Shown one piece after another: positions 33,041 to 44,005 of a stretch of DNA of 64,000 nucleotides. How positions within the stretch are numbered: the first letter of the stretch is position 1; each line of letters begins with the position of its first letter. Source of the stretch: Delphinapterus leucas. Taxonomy: Eukaryota > Chordata > Mammalia > Artiodactyla > Monodontidae. The notes below the pieces were generated by a model that did not search any database, was not told the DNA's origin, and was given only the letters and a program-made list of their open reading frames with translations. A program made the translations under genes and the position numbers. Where the stretch lies: the NCBI RefSeq assembly GCF_002288925.2, contig NW_022098026.1, positions 23,788,039 through 23,852,038 on the forward strand, in the 5' to 3' direction.

Positions 33041-34975
33041 TCATGTGTCTCTTTGAATTATGGTTTTCACTGGGTATATGCCCAGTAGTGGGATTGCTGG
33101 ATCATATGGTAATTCTATTTTTAGTTTTCTAAGGAACCCCCATACTGTTCTCCATAGTGGTTGTATCAATTTACATTCCCACCAACAGTGCAAGAGGGTT
33201 CCCTTTTCTCCACACCCTCTCCAGCATTTGTTGCTTGTAGATTTTCTGATGATGCCCATTCTAACCGGTGTGAGGTGATACCTCCTTGTAGTTTTGATTT
33301 GCATTTCTCTAATCATTAGTGATGTTGAGCAGCTTTTCATGTGCTTCTTGGCCATCTGTATGTCTTCTTTGGAGAAATGTCTATTTAGGTCTTCTGCCCA
33401 TTTTTGGATTGGTTTTTTTTTGTTTTTTCCTGTGGTATGCGGGCCTCTCACTGTTGTGGCCTCTCTCGTTGCGGAGCACAGGCTCCAGACGCGCAGACTC
33501 AGTGGCCATTGCTCACGGGCCCAGCCGCTCCGTGGCATGAGGGATCTTGCAGGACTGGGGCACGAACCCGTGTCCCCTGCATCAGCAGGCAGACTCGCAA
33601 CCACTGCACCACCTGGGAAGCCTGGGTTGTTTGTTTTTTTAATATTGAGCTGTGTGAGCTGCTTATAAATTTTGGAGATTAATCCTTTGTCCATTGATTC
33701 ATTTGCAAATATTTTCTCCCATTCTGAGGGTTGTCTTTTCGTCTTGTTTATGGTTTCCTTTGCTGCGCAAAAGCTTTGAAGTTTCATTAGGTCCCATTTG
33801 TTTATTTTTGTTTTTATTTCCATTACTCTAGGAGATGGATCAAAAAAGATCTTGCTGTGATTTATGTCAAAGAGCGTTCTTCCTATGTTTTCCTCTAAGA
33901 GTTTTGTAGTGTCCAGCCTTACATTTAGGTCTCTAATCCACTTTGAGTTTATTTTTGTGTATGGTGTTAGGGACTGTTCTAATTTCATTCTTTTACATGT
34001 AGCTGTCCAATTTTCCCAGCACCACTTATTGAAGAGATTGTCTTTTCTCCATTGTATATCCTGGCCTCCTTTGTCATAGATTAGTTGACCATAGGTGCGT
34101 GGGTTTATCTCTGGGCTTTCTATCTTGTTCCATTGATCTTTGTTTCTGTTTTTGTACCAGTACCATATTGTCTTGATTACTGTAGCTTTGTAATATGGTC
34201 TGAAGTCAGGGAGTCTGATTCCTCCAGCTCCATTTATTTCCCTCAAGACTGCTTTGGATATTTGGGGTCTTTTGTGTCTCCATACAAATTTTAAGATTTT
34301 TTGTTCTAGTTCCATAAAAAATGTCATTGGTAATTTGATAGGGATTGCATTGAATCTGTAGATTGCTTTGGGTAGTATAGTCCTTTTCACAATGTTGATT
34401 CTTCCAATCCAAGAACATGGATTACATCTCCATTTGTTGGTATCATCTTTAATTTCTTTCATCAGTGTCTTATAATTTTCTGCATACAGGTCTATTGTCT
34501 CCCTAGGTAGGTTTATTCCTATTGCAATGGTAAATGGGAGAGTTTCCTTTATTTCTCTCTCAGATTTTTCATCATTAGTGTATAGGGATGCAAGAGATTT
34601 CTGTGCATTAGTTTTGTATCCTGCAACTTTACCAAATTCATTGATTAGCTCTAGTAGTTTTCTGGTGGCATCTTTAGGATTATCTATGTATAGTATCATG
34701 TCACCTGCAAACAGTGACAATTTTACTTTTTCTTTTCCAATTTGTATTCCTTTTATTTCTTTTTCTTCTCTGATTGCTGTGGCTAGGAATGCCAAAACTA
34801 TGTTGAATAACAGTGGTGAGAGTGGACATCTTTGTCTTCTTGTTCCTGATCTTAGAGGAAATGCTTTCAGTTTTTCACCATTGAGAATGATGTTTGCTGT
34901 GGGTTTGTCATATATAGCTTTTATTATGTTGAGGTAGGTTCCCGCTATGCCCACGTTCTGGAGAGTTTTTACCAT
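33041..34975 (-). pseudogene. L1 ORF2 fragment: RT palm to C-terminal domain, with in-frame SINE
   Basis: This 644-codon open frame covers the later part of L1 ORF2. The reverse-transcriptase catalytic motif reads [11 protein letters not shown] where functional L1s have F-A-D-D, so a catalytic Asp is replaced by Gly. Further on are the thumb and C-terminal landmarks '[18 protein letters not shown]' and '[17 protein letters not shown]'. About residues 450-520 are not L1: [20 protein letters not shown] and following are translated CHR SINE sequence. Upstream, the RT N-terminal part continues past a stop near 34.98 kb. Confidence 0.92.
33416..33624 (-). mobile_element. CHR-family SINE inserted in the L1 ORF2
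   Basis: Reverse-complement CHR SINE: TGCGGGCCTCTCACTGTTG at its 3' side and CACCACCTGGGAAGCC at its 5' end, with a T-rich tail at 33412-33430. Flanking L1 sequence (TTTTTGGATTGG before and GGGTTGTTTGTTTTTTT after) shows it landed inside ORF2. Insertion plus target duplication preserve the L1 reading frame. Confidence 0.92.
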
Positions 34976-35482
34976 AAATGGGTGTTAAACTTTGTCAAAA
35001 GCTTTTTCTGCATCTACTGAAATGAGCATATGGTTTTTCTTCTTCAGTTTCTTAATATGGTGTATCACATTGATTGATTTGCGCATATTGAAGAATCCTT
35101 GCATCCCTGGGATAAATCCCACTTGATCATGGTGTATGATCCTTTTAATGTGTTGCTGGATTCTGTTTGCTAGTATTTGGTGAGGATTTTTGCATCTATA
35201 TTCATCAGTGATATTGGTCTGTAATTTTCTTTTTTTGTAGTATCTTTGGTTTTGATATCAGGGTGATGGTGGTCTCATAGAATGAGTTTGGGAGTGTTCC
35301 TTCCTCTGCAATTTTTTGGAAGAGTTTGAGAAGGATGGATATCAGCTCTTCTCTAAATGTTTGATAGAATTCACCTGTGAAGCCATCTGGCCCTGGACTT
35401 TTGTTTGTTGGAAGATTTTAAATCACAGTTTCAATTTCATTACTTGTGATTGGTCTGTTCATATATTCTATTTCTTCCTGGT
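34976..35482 (-). pseudogene. L1 ORF2 reverse-transcriptase N-terminal part, degenerate
   Basis: Translation in mixed frames gives fragments of the usual L1 RT fingers region. Stops and frameshifts break it, and one stop lies immediately before the 34975 frame. Confidence 0.75.
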
Positions 35483-35932
35483 TCAGTCTTTGAGGTTACA
35501 CTTTCCGAAAAATTTGTCCATTTCTTCCAGGTTGTCCATTTGATTGGCATAGAGTTGCTTGTAGTAATCTCCTAGGATGCTTTGTTTTTCTGCAGTGTCT
35601 GTTGTAACTTCTTTTTCATTTCTAATTTTACTGATTTGAGTCCTCTCCCTCTTTTTCTTGATGAGTCTGGCTAATGGTTTATCAATTTTGTTTATCTTCT
35701 CAAAGAACCAGCTTTTAGTTTTATTGATCATTGCTATTGTTTTCTTTATTTCATTTATTTCTGCTCTGATCTTTATGATTTCTTTCCTTCTGCTAATTTT
35801 GGGTTTTGTTTGTTCTTCTTTAGCTCCTTTAGGTGTAAGGTTAGATTGCTTATTTAAGATTTTTCTTGTTTCTTGAGGTAGGCTTGTATAGCTATAAACT
35901 TTCCTCTTAGAACTGCTTTTGCTGCATCCCAT
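35483..35932 (-). pseudogene. L1 ORF2 linker region
   Basis: This 149-codon frame encodes the linker between endonuclease and RT, with [20 protein letters not shown] and '[20 protein letters not shown]'. It overlaps the endonuclease frame end at 35854-35932, which marks a frameshift between them. Confidence 0.88.
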
Positions 35933-36825
35933 AGGTTTTGGATCCTCGTATTTTCATTGTCATTTGTCTCTAGGTATTTTTTGATTTCCTCTTTGGTTTC
36001 TTCAGTGATCTCTTGGTTATTTAGTAACATATTGTTTAGCCTACATGTGTTTGTGTTTTTTACATTTTTTTCCCTGTAATTCATTTCTAATCTAATAGTG
36101 TTGTGGTCAGAAAAGATGCTTGATATGATTTCAAATTTCTTAAATTTACTGAGGCTTGATTTGTGACCCAAGATGTGATCTATCCTGGAGAAAGTTCTGT
36201 GCACACTTGAGAAGAACGTGTAATCTGCTGTTTTTGGATGGAATGTCCTATAAATATCAATTAAATCTATCTGGTCTGTTGTGTCATGTAAAGCTTCTGT
36301 TTCTTTATTTATTTTCATTTTGCATGATCTGTCCATTGGTGTAAGTGAGGTGTTAAAGTCCCCCACTATTATTGTGTTACTGTCAATATCCTCTTTTAGA
36401 GCTGTTAGCAGTTGCCTTATGTATTGAGGTGCTCCTATGTTGGGTGCATATATATTTAAAATTGTTATATCTTCTTCTTGGATTGATCCCTTGATCATTA
36501 TGTAGTGTCCTTCCTTGTCTCTTGTAACATTCTTTATTTTAAAGTCTATTTTATCTGATATGAGTATTGCTACTCCAGCTTTCTTTTGATTTCCATTTGC
36601 ATGGAATATCTTTTTCCATCCCCTAACTTTCAGTCTGTATGTGCCCCTAGGTCTCAAGTGGGTCTCTTGTAGACAGCATATATATGGGTGTTGTTTTTGT
36701 ATCCATTCAGCAAGCCTGTGTCTTTTGATTGGAGCATTTAATCCATTCATGTTTAAGGTAATTATCGATATGTAAGTTCCTATGACCATTTTCTTAATTG
36801 TTTTGGGTTTGCTTTTGTGGGCCAT
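35854..36825 (-). pseudogene. L1 ORF2 endonuclease domain
   Basis: This 323-codon frame carries the APE-like endonuclease with key motifs in order: LNMNGLNAPIKRHR, 'CCLQETHL' (catalytic Glu), 'NIYAPN', 'VGDFNTSL' (Asp/Asn), 'RIDHILG' and 'SDHNTIRL' (catalytic Asp/His). The domain looks intact at these positions. The frame is lost at about 35.86 kb, before the linker, so no full ORF2 protein can be made. Confidence 0.93.
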
Positions 36826-36849
36826 TTTCTTCTCTTGTGGTTCCCACTT

Positions 36850-37747
36850 AGAGAGGTTCCTTTAGCATTTGTTGTAGAGCTGGTTTGGTGGTGCTGAATT
36901 CTCTTACCTTTTGCTTGTCTGTAAAGCTTTTGATTTCTCTGTCGAATCTGATGAGATCCTTGCCAGGTAGAGTAATGTTGGTTGTAGGTTCTTCCCTTTC
37001 ATCACTTTAAATATATTGTGCCACTCCACTCTGGCTTGTAGACTTTCTGCTGAGAAATCAGCTGTTAACCTTATGGGAGTTCCCTTGTATGTTGTCTTTT
37101 TTCCCTTGTTGCTTTTAATAATTTTTTTTGTCCTTAATTTTTGTCAATTAGATTACTATGTATCTCGGCATGTTTCTCGTTGGGTTTATCCTGCCTGGGA
37201 CTCTCTGCGTTTCCTGGACTTGGGTGGCTATTTCCTCTCCCATGTTAGGGAAGTTTTTGACTATAATCTCTTCAAATATTTTCTCAGGTCCTTTCTCTCT
37301 CTCTTCTCCTTCTGGGACCCCTATAATGCAAATGTTGTTGCATTTAATGTTATCCCAGAGGTCTTTAAGGCTGTCTTCATTTCTTTTCATCCTTTTTTCT
37401 TTATTCTGTTCCACAGCAGTGAATTCCACCATTCTGTCTTCCAGGTCACTTATCCGTTCTTCTGCCTCAGTTATTATGCTATTGATTCCTTCTAGTGTAG
37501 TTTTCATTTCAGTTATTGTATTGTTCATCTCTGTTTGTTTGTTCTTTAATTCTTCTAGGTCTTTGTTAAACATTTCTTGCATCTTCCCGATCTTTGCCTC
37601 CATTCTTTTTCCGAGGTCCTGGATCATCTTCACTATCATTATTCTGAATTCTCCTTCTGGGAGGTTGCCTATGTCCACTTCATTTAGTTGTTTTTCTGGG
37701 GTTTTATCTTGTTCTTTCATCTGGTACATAGCCCTCTGCCTTTTCAT
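36850..37747 (-). pseudogene. L1 ORF1, truncated by stops
   Basis: A 199-codon frame from 37747 to 37148 has the ORF1 coiled-coil region (TEMNNTITEMKTTLEGINSI, 'EERISDLEDRM') and the start of the RNA-binding part ('NICIIGVPEGEEREKG'). The C-terminal part (to about 36850) is recognisable only in broken frames, ending with FSTTKPALQQMLKE-like sequence just before ORF2. Confidence 0.88.
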
Positions 37748-37759
37748 CTTGTCTATCTT

Positions 37760-38660
37760 TCTGTGAATGTGGTTTTTGTTCCGCAGGCTGTAGGACTGTA
37801 GTTCTTCTTGCTTCTGCTGTCTGCCCTCTCGTGGATGAGGCTACCTAAGAGGCTTGTGCAAGTTTCCTGATGGGAGGGACTGGTGGTGGGTAGAGCTGAC
37901 TGTTGCTCTGGTGGGCAGAGCTCAGTAAAATTTTAATTGGCTTGACTGCTGATGGGTGGGGCTGGGTTCCCTCCCTGTTGGTTGTTTGGCCTGAGGTAAC
38001 CCAACACTGGAGCCTACCTGGGCTCTTTGGTGGGGCTAATGGCAGACTCTGGGAGGGCTCACGCCAAGGAGTACTTCCCAGAACTTCTGCTGCCAGTGTC
38101 CTTGTCCCCACAGTGAGCCACAGCCACCCCCGCCTCTGCAGGAGACCCTCCAACACTAGCAGCTAGGTTGGGTTCAGTCTCCCTTGGGATCACTGCTCCT
38201 TCCTCTGGGTCCCGATGTGCACACTACTTTGTGTGTGCCCTCCAAGAGTGGAGTCTCTGTTTCCCCCAGTCCTGTTGAAGTCCTGCAGTCAAATCCCACT
38301 GGCCTTCAAAGCCTGATTCTCTAGGAATTCCTCCTCCCGTTGTTGGACCCCCAGGTTCAGAATCCTGATGTGGGGCTCAGAACCTTCACTCCAGTGCGTG
38401 GATTTCTATGGTATAAGTGTTCTCCAGTCTGTGAGTCACCCAGCCACCAGTTATGGGATTTGATTTTACTGTGATTGCGCCCCTCCTACCATCTCATTGT
38501 GGCTTCTCCTTTGTCTTTGGATGTGGGGTATCTTTTTTGGTGAGTTCCAGTGTCTTCCTGTCGATGACTGTCCAGCAGCTAGTTGTGATTCTGGTGTTCT
38601 CGCAAGAGGGAGTGAGAGCACGTCCTTCTACTCTGCCATCTTGGTTCAGGGCTGGCCACA
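37760..38660 (-). promoter_or_regulatory. L1 5'UTR / internal promoter
   Basis: About 0.9 kb upstream of ORF1 runs to the 5' terminus, where the - strand reads AACCAAGATGGCAGAGTAG. AAGATGG matches the YY1-type core found at L1 5' ends. It is GC-richer than the surrounding DNA. Current promoter activity is not shown. Confidence 0.7.
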
Positions 38661-38714
38661 CTCTAAGGTTTTTAGAGCATGTCAAATGCTGTGGGGCACC
38701 ACAGAGAAATAGGT

Positions 38715-39260
38715 GCTCCATACACTGATGGAGATGGAAACTGGCACAGTCACTTTGGAAAGCAACTTGGCTGAATCTCGTAAAATTTTAAATACTCTGG
38801 GATTCAGTAACTCCACTTGTTAGCATCTACCCTAGAGTAATGCTTACACATGCACACAAAGAGGCCGGTACAAGGATATCCACTGCAGCATTATTTGTGG
38901 CTTCAAATTTAAAACAAGAGTACATTAATAGACAAACGTGTAAATAAACCATGATGGTGCCGATCATACTAGGGAATAATTAAGAACGCAATGAAAGATC
39001 AATTAAGTACCAACAGAGATAAACCTCTAAGACATATTTTGAGTTAAAAAAATCAAATTGCATAATGATATTATAGCATAATACCATTTATGCTTTGTTT
39101 AAAAAGTTACAAAGCAATAGTATATGTTAGTAATAGATGCATATGTAAATACAGAGAAAAAGATCTGGAAGAAAACACTCCAAATTGATTTAATAAAAAA
39201 GAGTGACATGGTTCCCTTTTCTGTAATGTTTCATTTCTTTAATAAAGTGAGCATATTCAT
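38715..39260 (+). repeat. L1M fragment, right half of the split element
   Basis: Old L1 in sense orientation: GGCACAGTCACTTTGGAAAG, 'TGCTTACACATGCACACAAA', 'GGATATCCACTGCAGCATTA'. It continues the element interrupted at 32560. Confidence 0.75.
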
Positions 39261-39283
39261 GTGTTATTTGTGAAGTAAAAAAA

Positions 39284-39343
39284 ATATATATATATATGCA
39301 AGTATGTGTGTGCACGTGTGTGTGTGTGTGTGTATGTGTGTGT
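39284..39343. repeat. (AT)n and (TG)n microsatellite
   Basis: An AT run (39284-39297) is followed by TG repeats (about 39303-39343). Confidence 0.9.
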
Positions 39344-39689
39344 ACTTTTTTTAAAAAAGAAGCTCAGGCTCAAGAGAGATCCATACCATAAATTCAGCCT
39401 CTTCCTCTTCCCCCCAAAGGCCTAGTGGTCATGTCAGCTCCCACAGCCTAAACATTCCTGGCCTATTCTCTAACATGAACTCCACCCTCAAGCATGGAAT
39501 GTGGTTCATCATTCATCCCTCTAACACACAGGGGGAGTTGAGATAAAAAGAAGGCTACACAAAACCACAGTGTGGAGCCCCAAAGAACATAAGTAGGAAA
39601 GTTGTGTGGAAATTGCAGCAAGGCACATTTCAGGTCAATTATCACAAAGAGGCAGAATCTAACAATAAGAGATGCTTAAAAAAGGAATG

Positions 39690-39914
39690 GTGGGGGGCTT
39701 CCGTGGTGGCGCAGTGGTTGAGAGTCCGCCTGCCCATGCAGGGGACACGGGTTCGTGCCCCGGTCCGGGAAGATCCCACATGCCGCGGAGCAGCTAGGCC
39801 CCTGAGCCATGGCCGCTGAGCCTGAGCGTCCAGAGCCTGTGCTCTGCAACGGGAGAGGCCACAACAGTGAGAGGTCCACGCACCGCCAAAAAAAAAAAAA
39901 AAAAAAAAAAAAAA
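39690..39914 (+). mobile_element. CHR-family SINE (short form), first of a tandem pair
   Basis: It starts GGGGCTTCCGTGGTGGCGCAG-like sequence, has GGTTCGTGCCCC, and ends in a poly(A) of about 27. Flanks are AAGGAATGGTGGGG on the left and AAGGAATGTGG on the right. Confidence 0.93.
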
Positions 39915-39922
39915 GGAATGTG

Positions 39923-40250
39923 GGGCTTCCCTGGTGGCACAGTGGTTATGAATCCGCCTGCCAATGCAGTGGACACGGATTCGAGCCCTGGTCGGGGAAG
40001 ATCCCACATGCTGTGGAGCAACTAAGCCCGTGCACCACAACTACTGAGCCTGCACTCTAAAGCCCACGAGCCACAACTACTGAAGTCCGTGCGCCTAGAG
40101 CCGTGCTCTGCAACAAGAGAAGCCACCGCAATGAGAAGCCCATGCACTGCAAGGAAGAGTAGCCCCCACTCACTGCAACTAGAGAAAGCCCACATGCAGC
40201 AATGAAGACCCAACTCAGCCAAGAATAAATAAATAGATAAATAAATAAAT
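39923..40250 (+). mobile_element. CHR-family SINE (long form), second of a tandem pair
   Basis: This 330-bp form begins GGCTTCCCTGGTGGCACAG, carries a long internal region (CCACAACTACTGAGCCTGCA, 'AAGAGTAGCCCCCACTCACT', 'CAGCAATGAAGACCCAAC') and ends in (AAAT)n. The right flank AAGGAATGGGG repeats the left flank, so the insertion site is shared with the preceding SINE. Confidence 0.92.
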
Positions 40251-40255
40251 AAGGA

Positions 40256-40850
40256 ATGGGGCATGCTCATACTTTGTGGGTGGGAGTGTAAATTAGTACA
40301 ACTTCTAAATGGAGAGCCATTTGGAAACATCTATCAAGATTTAAAAAGGTACGTACTATCTGACCAGTAGGTTTACCCTCAGCAATTGTCCAACAGATAA
40401 CTCACGCACATACAAAATGGCACCAATACAAGAATACTCACAAAGCATTGGTTTGAATAGTAAAAAGTCTGGAAACCACATAAAGATCCACAAATAAGAA
40501 TTTTTGGATAAATAAATTATGGTACATTCATACAATGGAATCTATGCAGCAATTTAAAATATTAGCTTCAGAAGTGCTGATATGGTCTGCACAATATGGT
40601 CACCTATATTGTTAAATTAAAACAAAATAAAGATGCAGAACTGTGTGTGTTTACAATTCTATTATTTGTGTCAATTATATATACCACATATACAGAAAAA
40701 ATATGGAAGGATAGATACCAAAATATTAACAATGTATATCTATGACACTGGGATTACAGGATACTGCTTTCTTCTTTTATAGCCTTTTGCATTTTTCTTT
40801 TTTACCATGATTATATGATACTTTTATAATAAAAAGATTAATCTATTCTC
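40256..40850 (+). repeat. L1M 3' fragment
   Basis: Old L1 in sense orientation: GAGAGCCATTTGGAAACATC, 'TTATGGTACATTCATACAAT', 'GGATACTGCTTTCTTCTTTT'. Confidence 0.75.
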
Positions 40851-41146
40851 ATTAAAAATTTTTATATATTTATAAGCATATAGGCTATATTGGGGCTCAG
40901 GTAAGAGTGGTGGCCTCTGAGGAGAACTGGGCAGGGCAGGAGGGCAAGGATGGAGTTGCTGCTTTTCATATACCTAAGGGGTAGGTACTTTTGAATTTTG
41001 CATCACGTACCTGGTAACCTATTAAAAATCTTTTTTTTTTTTTTTAAAGCACTGAGATGGCTCCAAGGGAGAGGAACCCTCCTCTCCAGAAATGTTCAGA
41101 AAGCCAAGCCTGTCAGGTCCTTACCAGGCTTGCTACAGAGGGGACT

Positions 41147-41252
41147 TAGACAAGCTGGTGAGGGGCCAGACCAGCTGACCCCAATATCCCTTCTGAATCT
41201 AGACAAGCTGGTGAGGGGCCAGACCAGCTGACCCCAATATCCATTCTGAATC
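41147..41252. repeat. 53-bp tandem duplication
   Basis: Two adjacent 53-bp copies (41147-41199 and 41200-41252) start TAGACAAGCTGGTGAGGGG. I see one difference, CCCTTCTG against CCATTCTG. Confidence 0.95.
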
Positions 41253-41324
41253 TAAGTCTTTGTGATTGTTTCAATGAAGTGCAGGAAAGAAGGAAGCAAG
41301 TGAGAATACAGGTTAAAATTCATT

Positions 41325-41420
41325 CATAGATGTGTCGTTCAGGAAATATTCATTAGCGCCTTCTATTGGTCAGGTGCTCCGCTGGGCAAGACCAATGAGC
41401 AGGACCAGTGGTCCCTGCTT
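41325..41420 (-). repeat. L2-like fragment
   Basis: It resembles reverse-complement L2: TTCAGGAAATATTCATTAGC, 'TCAGGTGCTCCGCTGGGC'. Diverged. Confidence 0.5.
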
Positions 41421-41634
41421 TCAGACTGCAGTGTACAGTGTACAGTTTACCCAAGATACAGTTCAAGGACACAAATCCCAGTCTGAGGCCTTTTCATGCC
41501 TCCCTCCTCTTCCAGAAAACCAAAGAAATTCTTGGACTGCTTCACCCCACCCACATTGGGCCTCTGATGGCTTCTTGTCCACACAAAGCCCTTTACTGCC
41601 TGGTGCTTGTGGTGCCTCCACAGGAAAGGTGATT

Positions 41635-41890
41635 TTAGTGGCTGGTTCTTTCCCATCTCTCAGGTATCAGCTTAAGTCAGTTCCTCAGAGAGGCCATCCT
41701 TTGCCCCCTGTAATTTCCTTTCAAAACACCTTGTTTACTTCCTCCACGGCACTCAGCACCACTGCAATTATTTTGTCTATTTGCTTATTGCCTACGTACT
41801 CAAAGAGACCGTCTCTATCTTCATCACTATTATATCTGTAGTGCCTATCACATGACCATACATAGGTAGGAACTCAGTAAAGGCTGGCTG
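41635..41890 (+). repeat. L2 3' end
   Basis: L2 landmarks: CCTCAGAGAGGCCATCCTTT, 'CTCCACGGCACTCAGCACC', 'ACTCAGTAAAGGCTGGCTGA'. Confidence 0.88.
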
Positions 41891-43289
41891 AATTACAAAC
41901 CAGTGTTGATTACACCTTCCACATAAACCTCCTCTGGGGCAACATCACAAACATCCCCAGCTGGAACAGCCAGCCTTTCACCCACAAGGCCATTTCACAG
42001 CCACTTATTTCACCTCCGCTTCAGCTTCACATCTGAGCTTTCAGAAACCACATCCTCAAAGGACACAAAAGCACCCATTTTCTCATCCCAGGGCAGTGTG
42101 AATTCAGAAGAAAGCACAGAGGTGGAAAGAGGGAGGCAGTTTAAAAACCAGAAGTGCAATTAAATGAAGAAGCAAAATGTCAAAAATAAATGGAAATTAT
42201 CACTCTTCATAATGTACCCTTTGCTTAATGGATGACAAATTGTAGCAGTAATTCTCAACATTTAATGGTAAACTATCCCAAGATGGGAATCTGACGTGAA
42301 ACAGTCATGGAAAGAAGATGTCCCTTTTGTTTCCAATTTTGTCACAAGTATTGTCACAGTGATGTGATTAAAATAAAACTTTGTGGATGAAGTAGCCCTT
42401 TTAAACAAGGAAGGAAAGAAACCTAAGACTCATAGCACTCATACTCCAGCTGCATCCTGGGAATCATGGTGCAGATCACCAGTGTATAAATTTTTTCTTG
42501 TGAGACCATTAGCTTAGAGATACTATGAGCAGTTACAAAATGGAGGCCCATCCAGGGAACAACAATTAGGACACAGTACATTTGAGATCAGCCGGTACTG
42601 TATATTCATGGCCTCTCCTCCACAGATCACGTCCAGCTGTAAAGAATATTGTATTCTCCACATGTCATTCCTTCTTGCCCCTAGAATGGGCTCTCCAATG
42701 GACAAGCAGGGACCCAGAAGACCCGTGTGGTTGGTCTCCTGAACACTGATGGGGGTGGAGCACAGAACTAAGCAGTGAAACAATGTTTAAGGCTGAGGGG
42801 GTGGCATGTGGTCCTTTCTTTGGTCAACTTTTTAGGTACTCTTGGGATTGGGCAGCAACCAATCTAAGTCTCCTGATTCTACTCTTTGCTCTCAACACTC
42901 TGGAAAATAAAAATTTATAACAACAATGACATTAATACCTATGATTTACTAAGTGCATTATTGTATATTTGTTGGAATTTTCATAGTAACACACCCCAAT
43001 AGTAAATTTAGGAATTTATCCCTTCCCTATTGTGGGAAATAAGAGAACTGTCATTCAAAACGCCCTGGCCTAGTCAAGCAGCAGTCATGACCTAGGCTAG
43101 GCAGATTGGGCTCCATTGCTGAAACAGCAATTCTCAGACAGGAAAGCAAAAGGATTAAAATGTTTGGAGTTGACCAGACTTTCAGCTATCTCCTGATAAT
43201 GCATCTTGTCCCTCCTAAGCTTAGCTTTTAGTTGATTTCCTGATTTTGTGAGCTACCCCATAACCTTCTAATGAAATCCTATGTTTGCT

Positions 43290-43745
43290 TGTGTATTAAT
43301 TTCCTAGGGCTGACATAACAAAATACCACAAACTGGACATCTTAAAACAATAGAAAGTATTCTCTCATTGGAGAATTCTGGAGGCTAGAAGTCTGAAATT
43401 GGCGTGTTGGCAGGCTTCGTCCTTCTGGAAGCTCTGGGGGAAAGTCTGTTCCATGCCTCTCTCCAAATTTTTGGTGGTTGCTGGCAATCCTTGGCATTCC
43501 ATGGCTTATAGATGCATTATTCTAATTTGTGCCTGTCTTCACATGGCCATCTTTTCTGTGTGTGCGTCCAAATTTCCCTCTTCTTACAAGAACACCAGCC
43601 ACTGGCTTAGGGCCCACCCTAATCCACTATAACCTCTTTGTAACTTGACAACAATGCAAAGAACCTATTTCCAAATAAGGTCACATTCAGAGGCTCCAGG
43701 TGGACATGAATTTTGAGGGGACACTATTTAACCCAATATATAGCA
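43290..43745 (+). repeat. Old interspersed repeat (TTAATTTCCTAGGGCTG type)
   Basis: It is homologous to 26405-26855: TATTAATTTCCTAGGGCTG, 'CACAAACTGGACATCTTAAA', 'CTTAGGGCCCACCCTAATC', 'CTATTTCCAAATAAGGTCAC', 'TATTTAACCCAATATATAG'. Family name not assigned. Confidence 0.75.
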
Positions 43746-43769
43746 TGCAACCAAAAAAAACTCTGATCC

Positions 43770-44005
43770 AGTTATGTTCCAAGCCAGTGTTCTAGAGTGG
43801 GTTCTATGCATTATCTGCTTTAATCTTGACAATCTTTAAGGTGGGCGCCTTTATTTACCCCCATTTCAGAGCTGGAAAAATGAAGGCCCTGAGAATTTGT
43901 TCAAGGTCAAATGGCCAGTAAGAGGCAGAGTTAAGATTCAAGGCAAGGTCTATATCCAATACAAATGTGCTCTCCTAACCACTACATTATGTTCCAGGCT
44001 TTGCT
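43770..44005 (-). repeat. MIR SINE
   Basis: It resembles reverse-complement MIR: CATTATCTGCTTTAATCTTG, 'GTTCAAGGTCAAATGGCCAG', 'GTAAGAGGCAGAGTTAAGAT'. Confidence 0.75.

Larger units (their letters stand above)
32575..38662 (-). mobile_element. Near-full-length L1 retrotransposon
   Basis: This element of about 6.1 kb on the - strand has an L1 5' end containing AACCAAGATGGCAGAGTAG (38.63-38.65 kb), a 5'UTR of about 0.9 kb, ORF1, ORF2 with endonuclease and reverse-transcriptase regions, and a 3'UTR ending in A-rich sequence near 32575-32610. About 0.21 kb is a later SINE. A possible imperfect target duplication is CTAAGGTGTTTTTA at 32561-32574 against CTAAGGTTTTTA at 38663-38674. Frameshifts and stops break both ORFs, so it cannot encode an active machinery. 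It lies inside PLAC8L1 intron 2 in the gene's orientation. Confidence 0.93.

Noticed and set aside
37016..37766. Hydrophobic 159- and 202-codon + strand frames
   Set aside because: They are antisense shadows of L1 ORF1. The - strand reads as the L1 coiled-coil protein.
39642..40330. Several 70-130-codon frames over the tandem SINEs
   Set aside because: They are translations of CHR SINE sequence (SLCSATGEATTVRG-type peptides). The same peptides recur at every SINE in the window.
42523..42783. 86-codon - strand open frame inside PLAC8L1 intron 2
   Set aside because: It is Cys-containing but does not fit PLAC8 and has no matching splice phase. The PLAC8L1 exons are complete without it.
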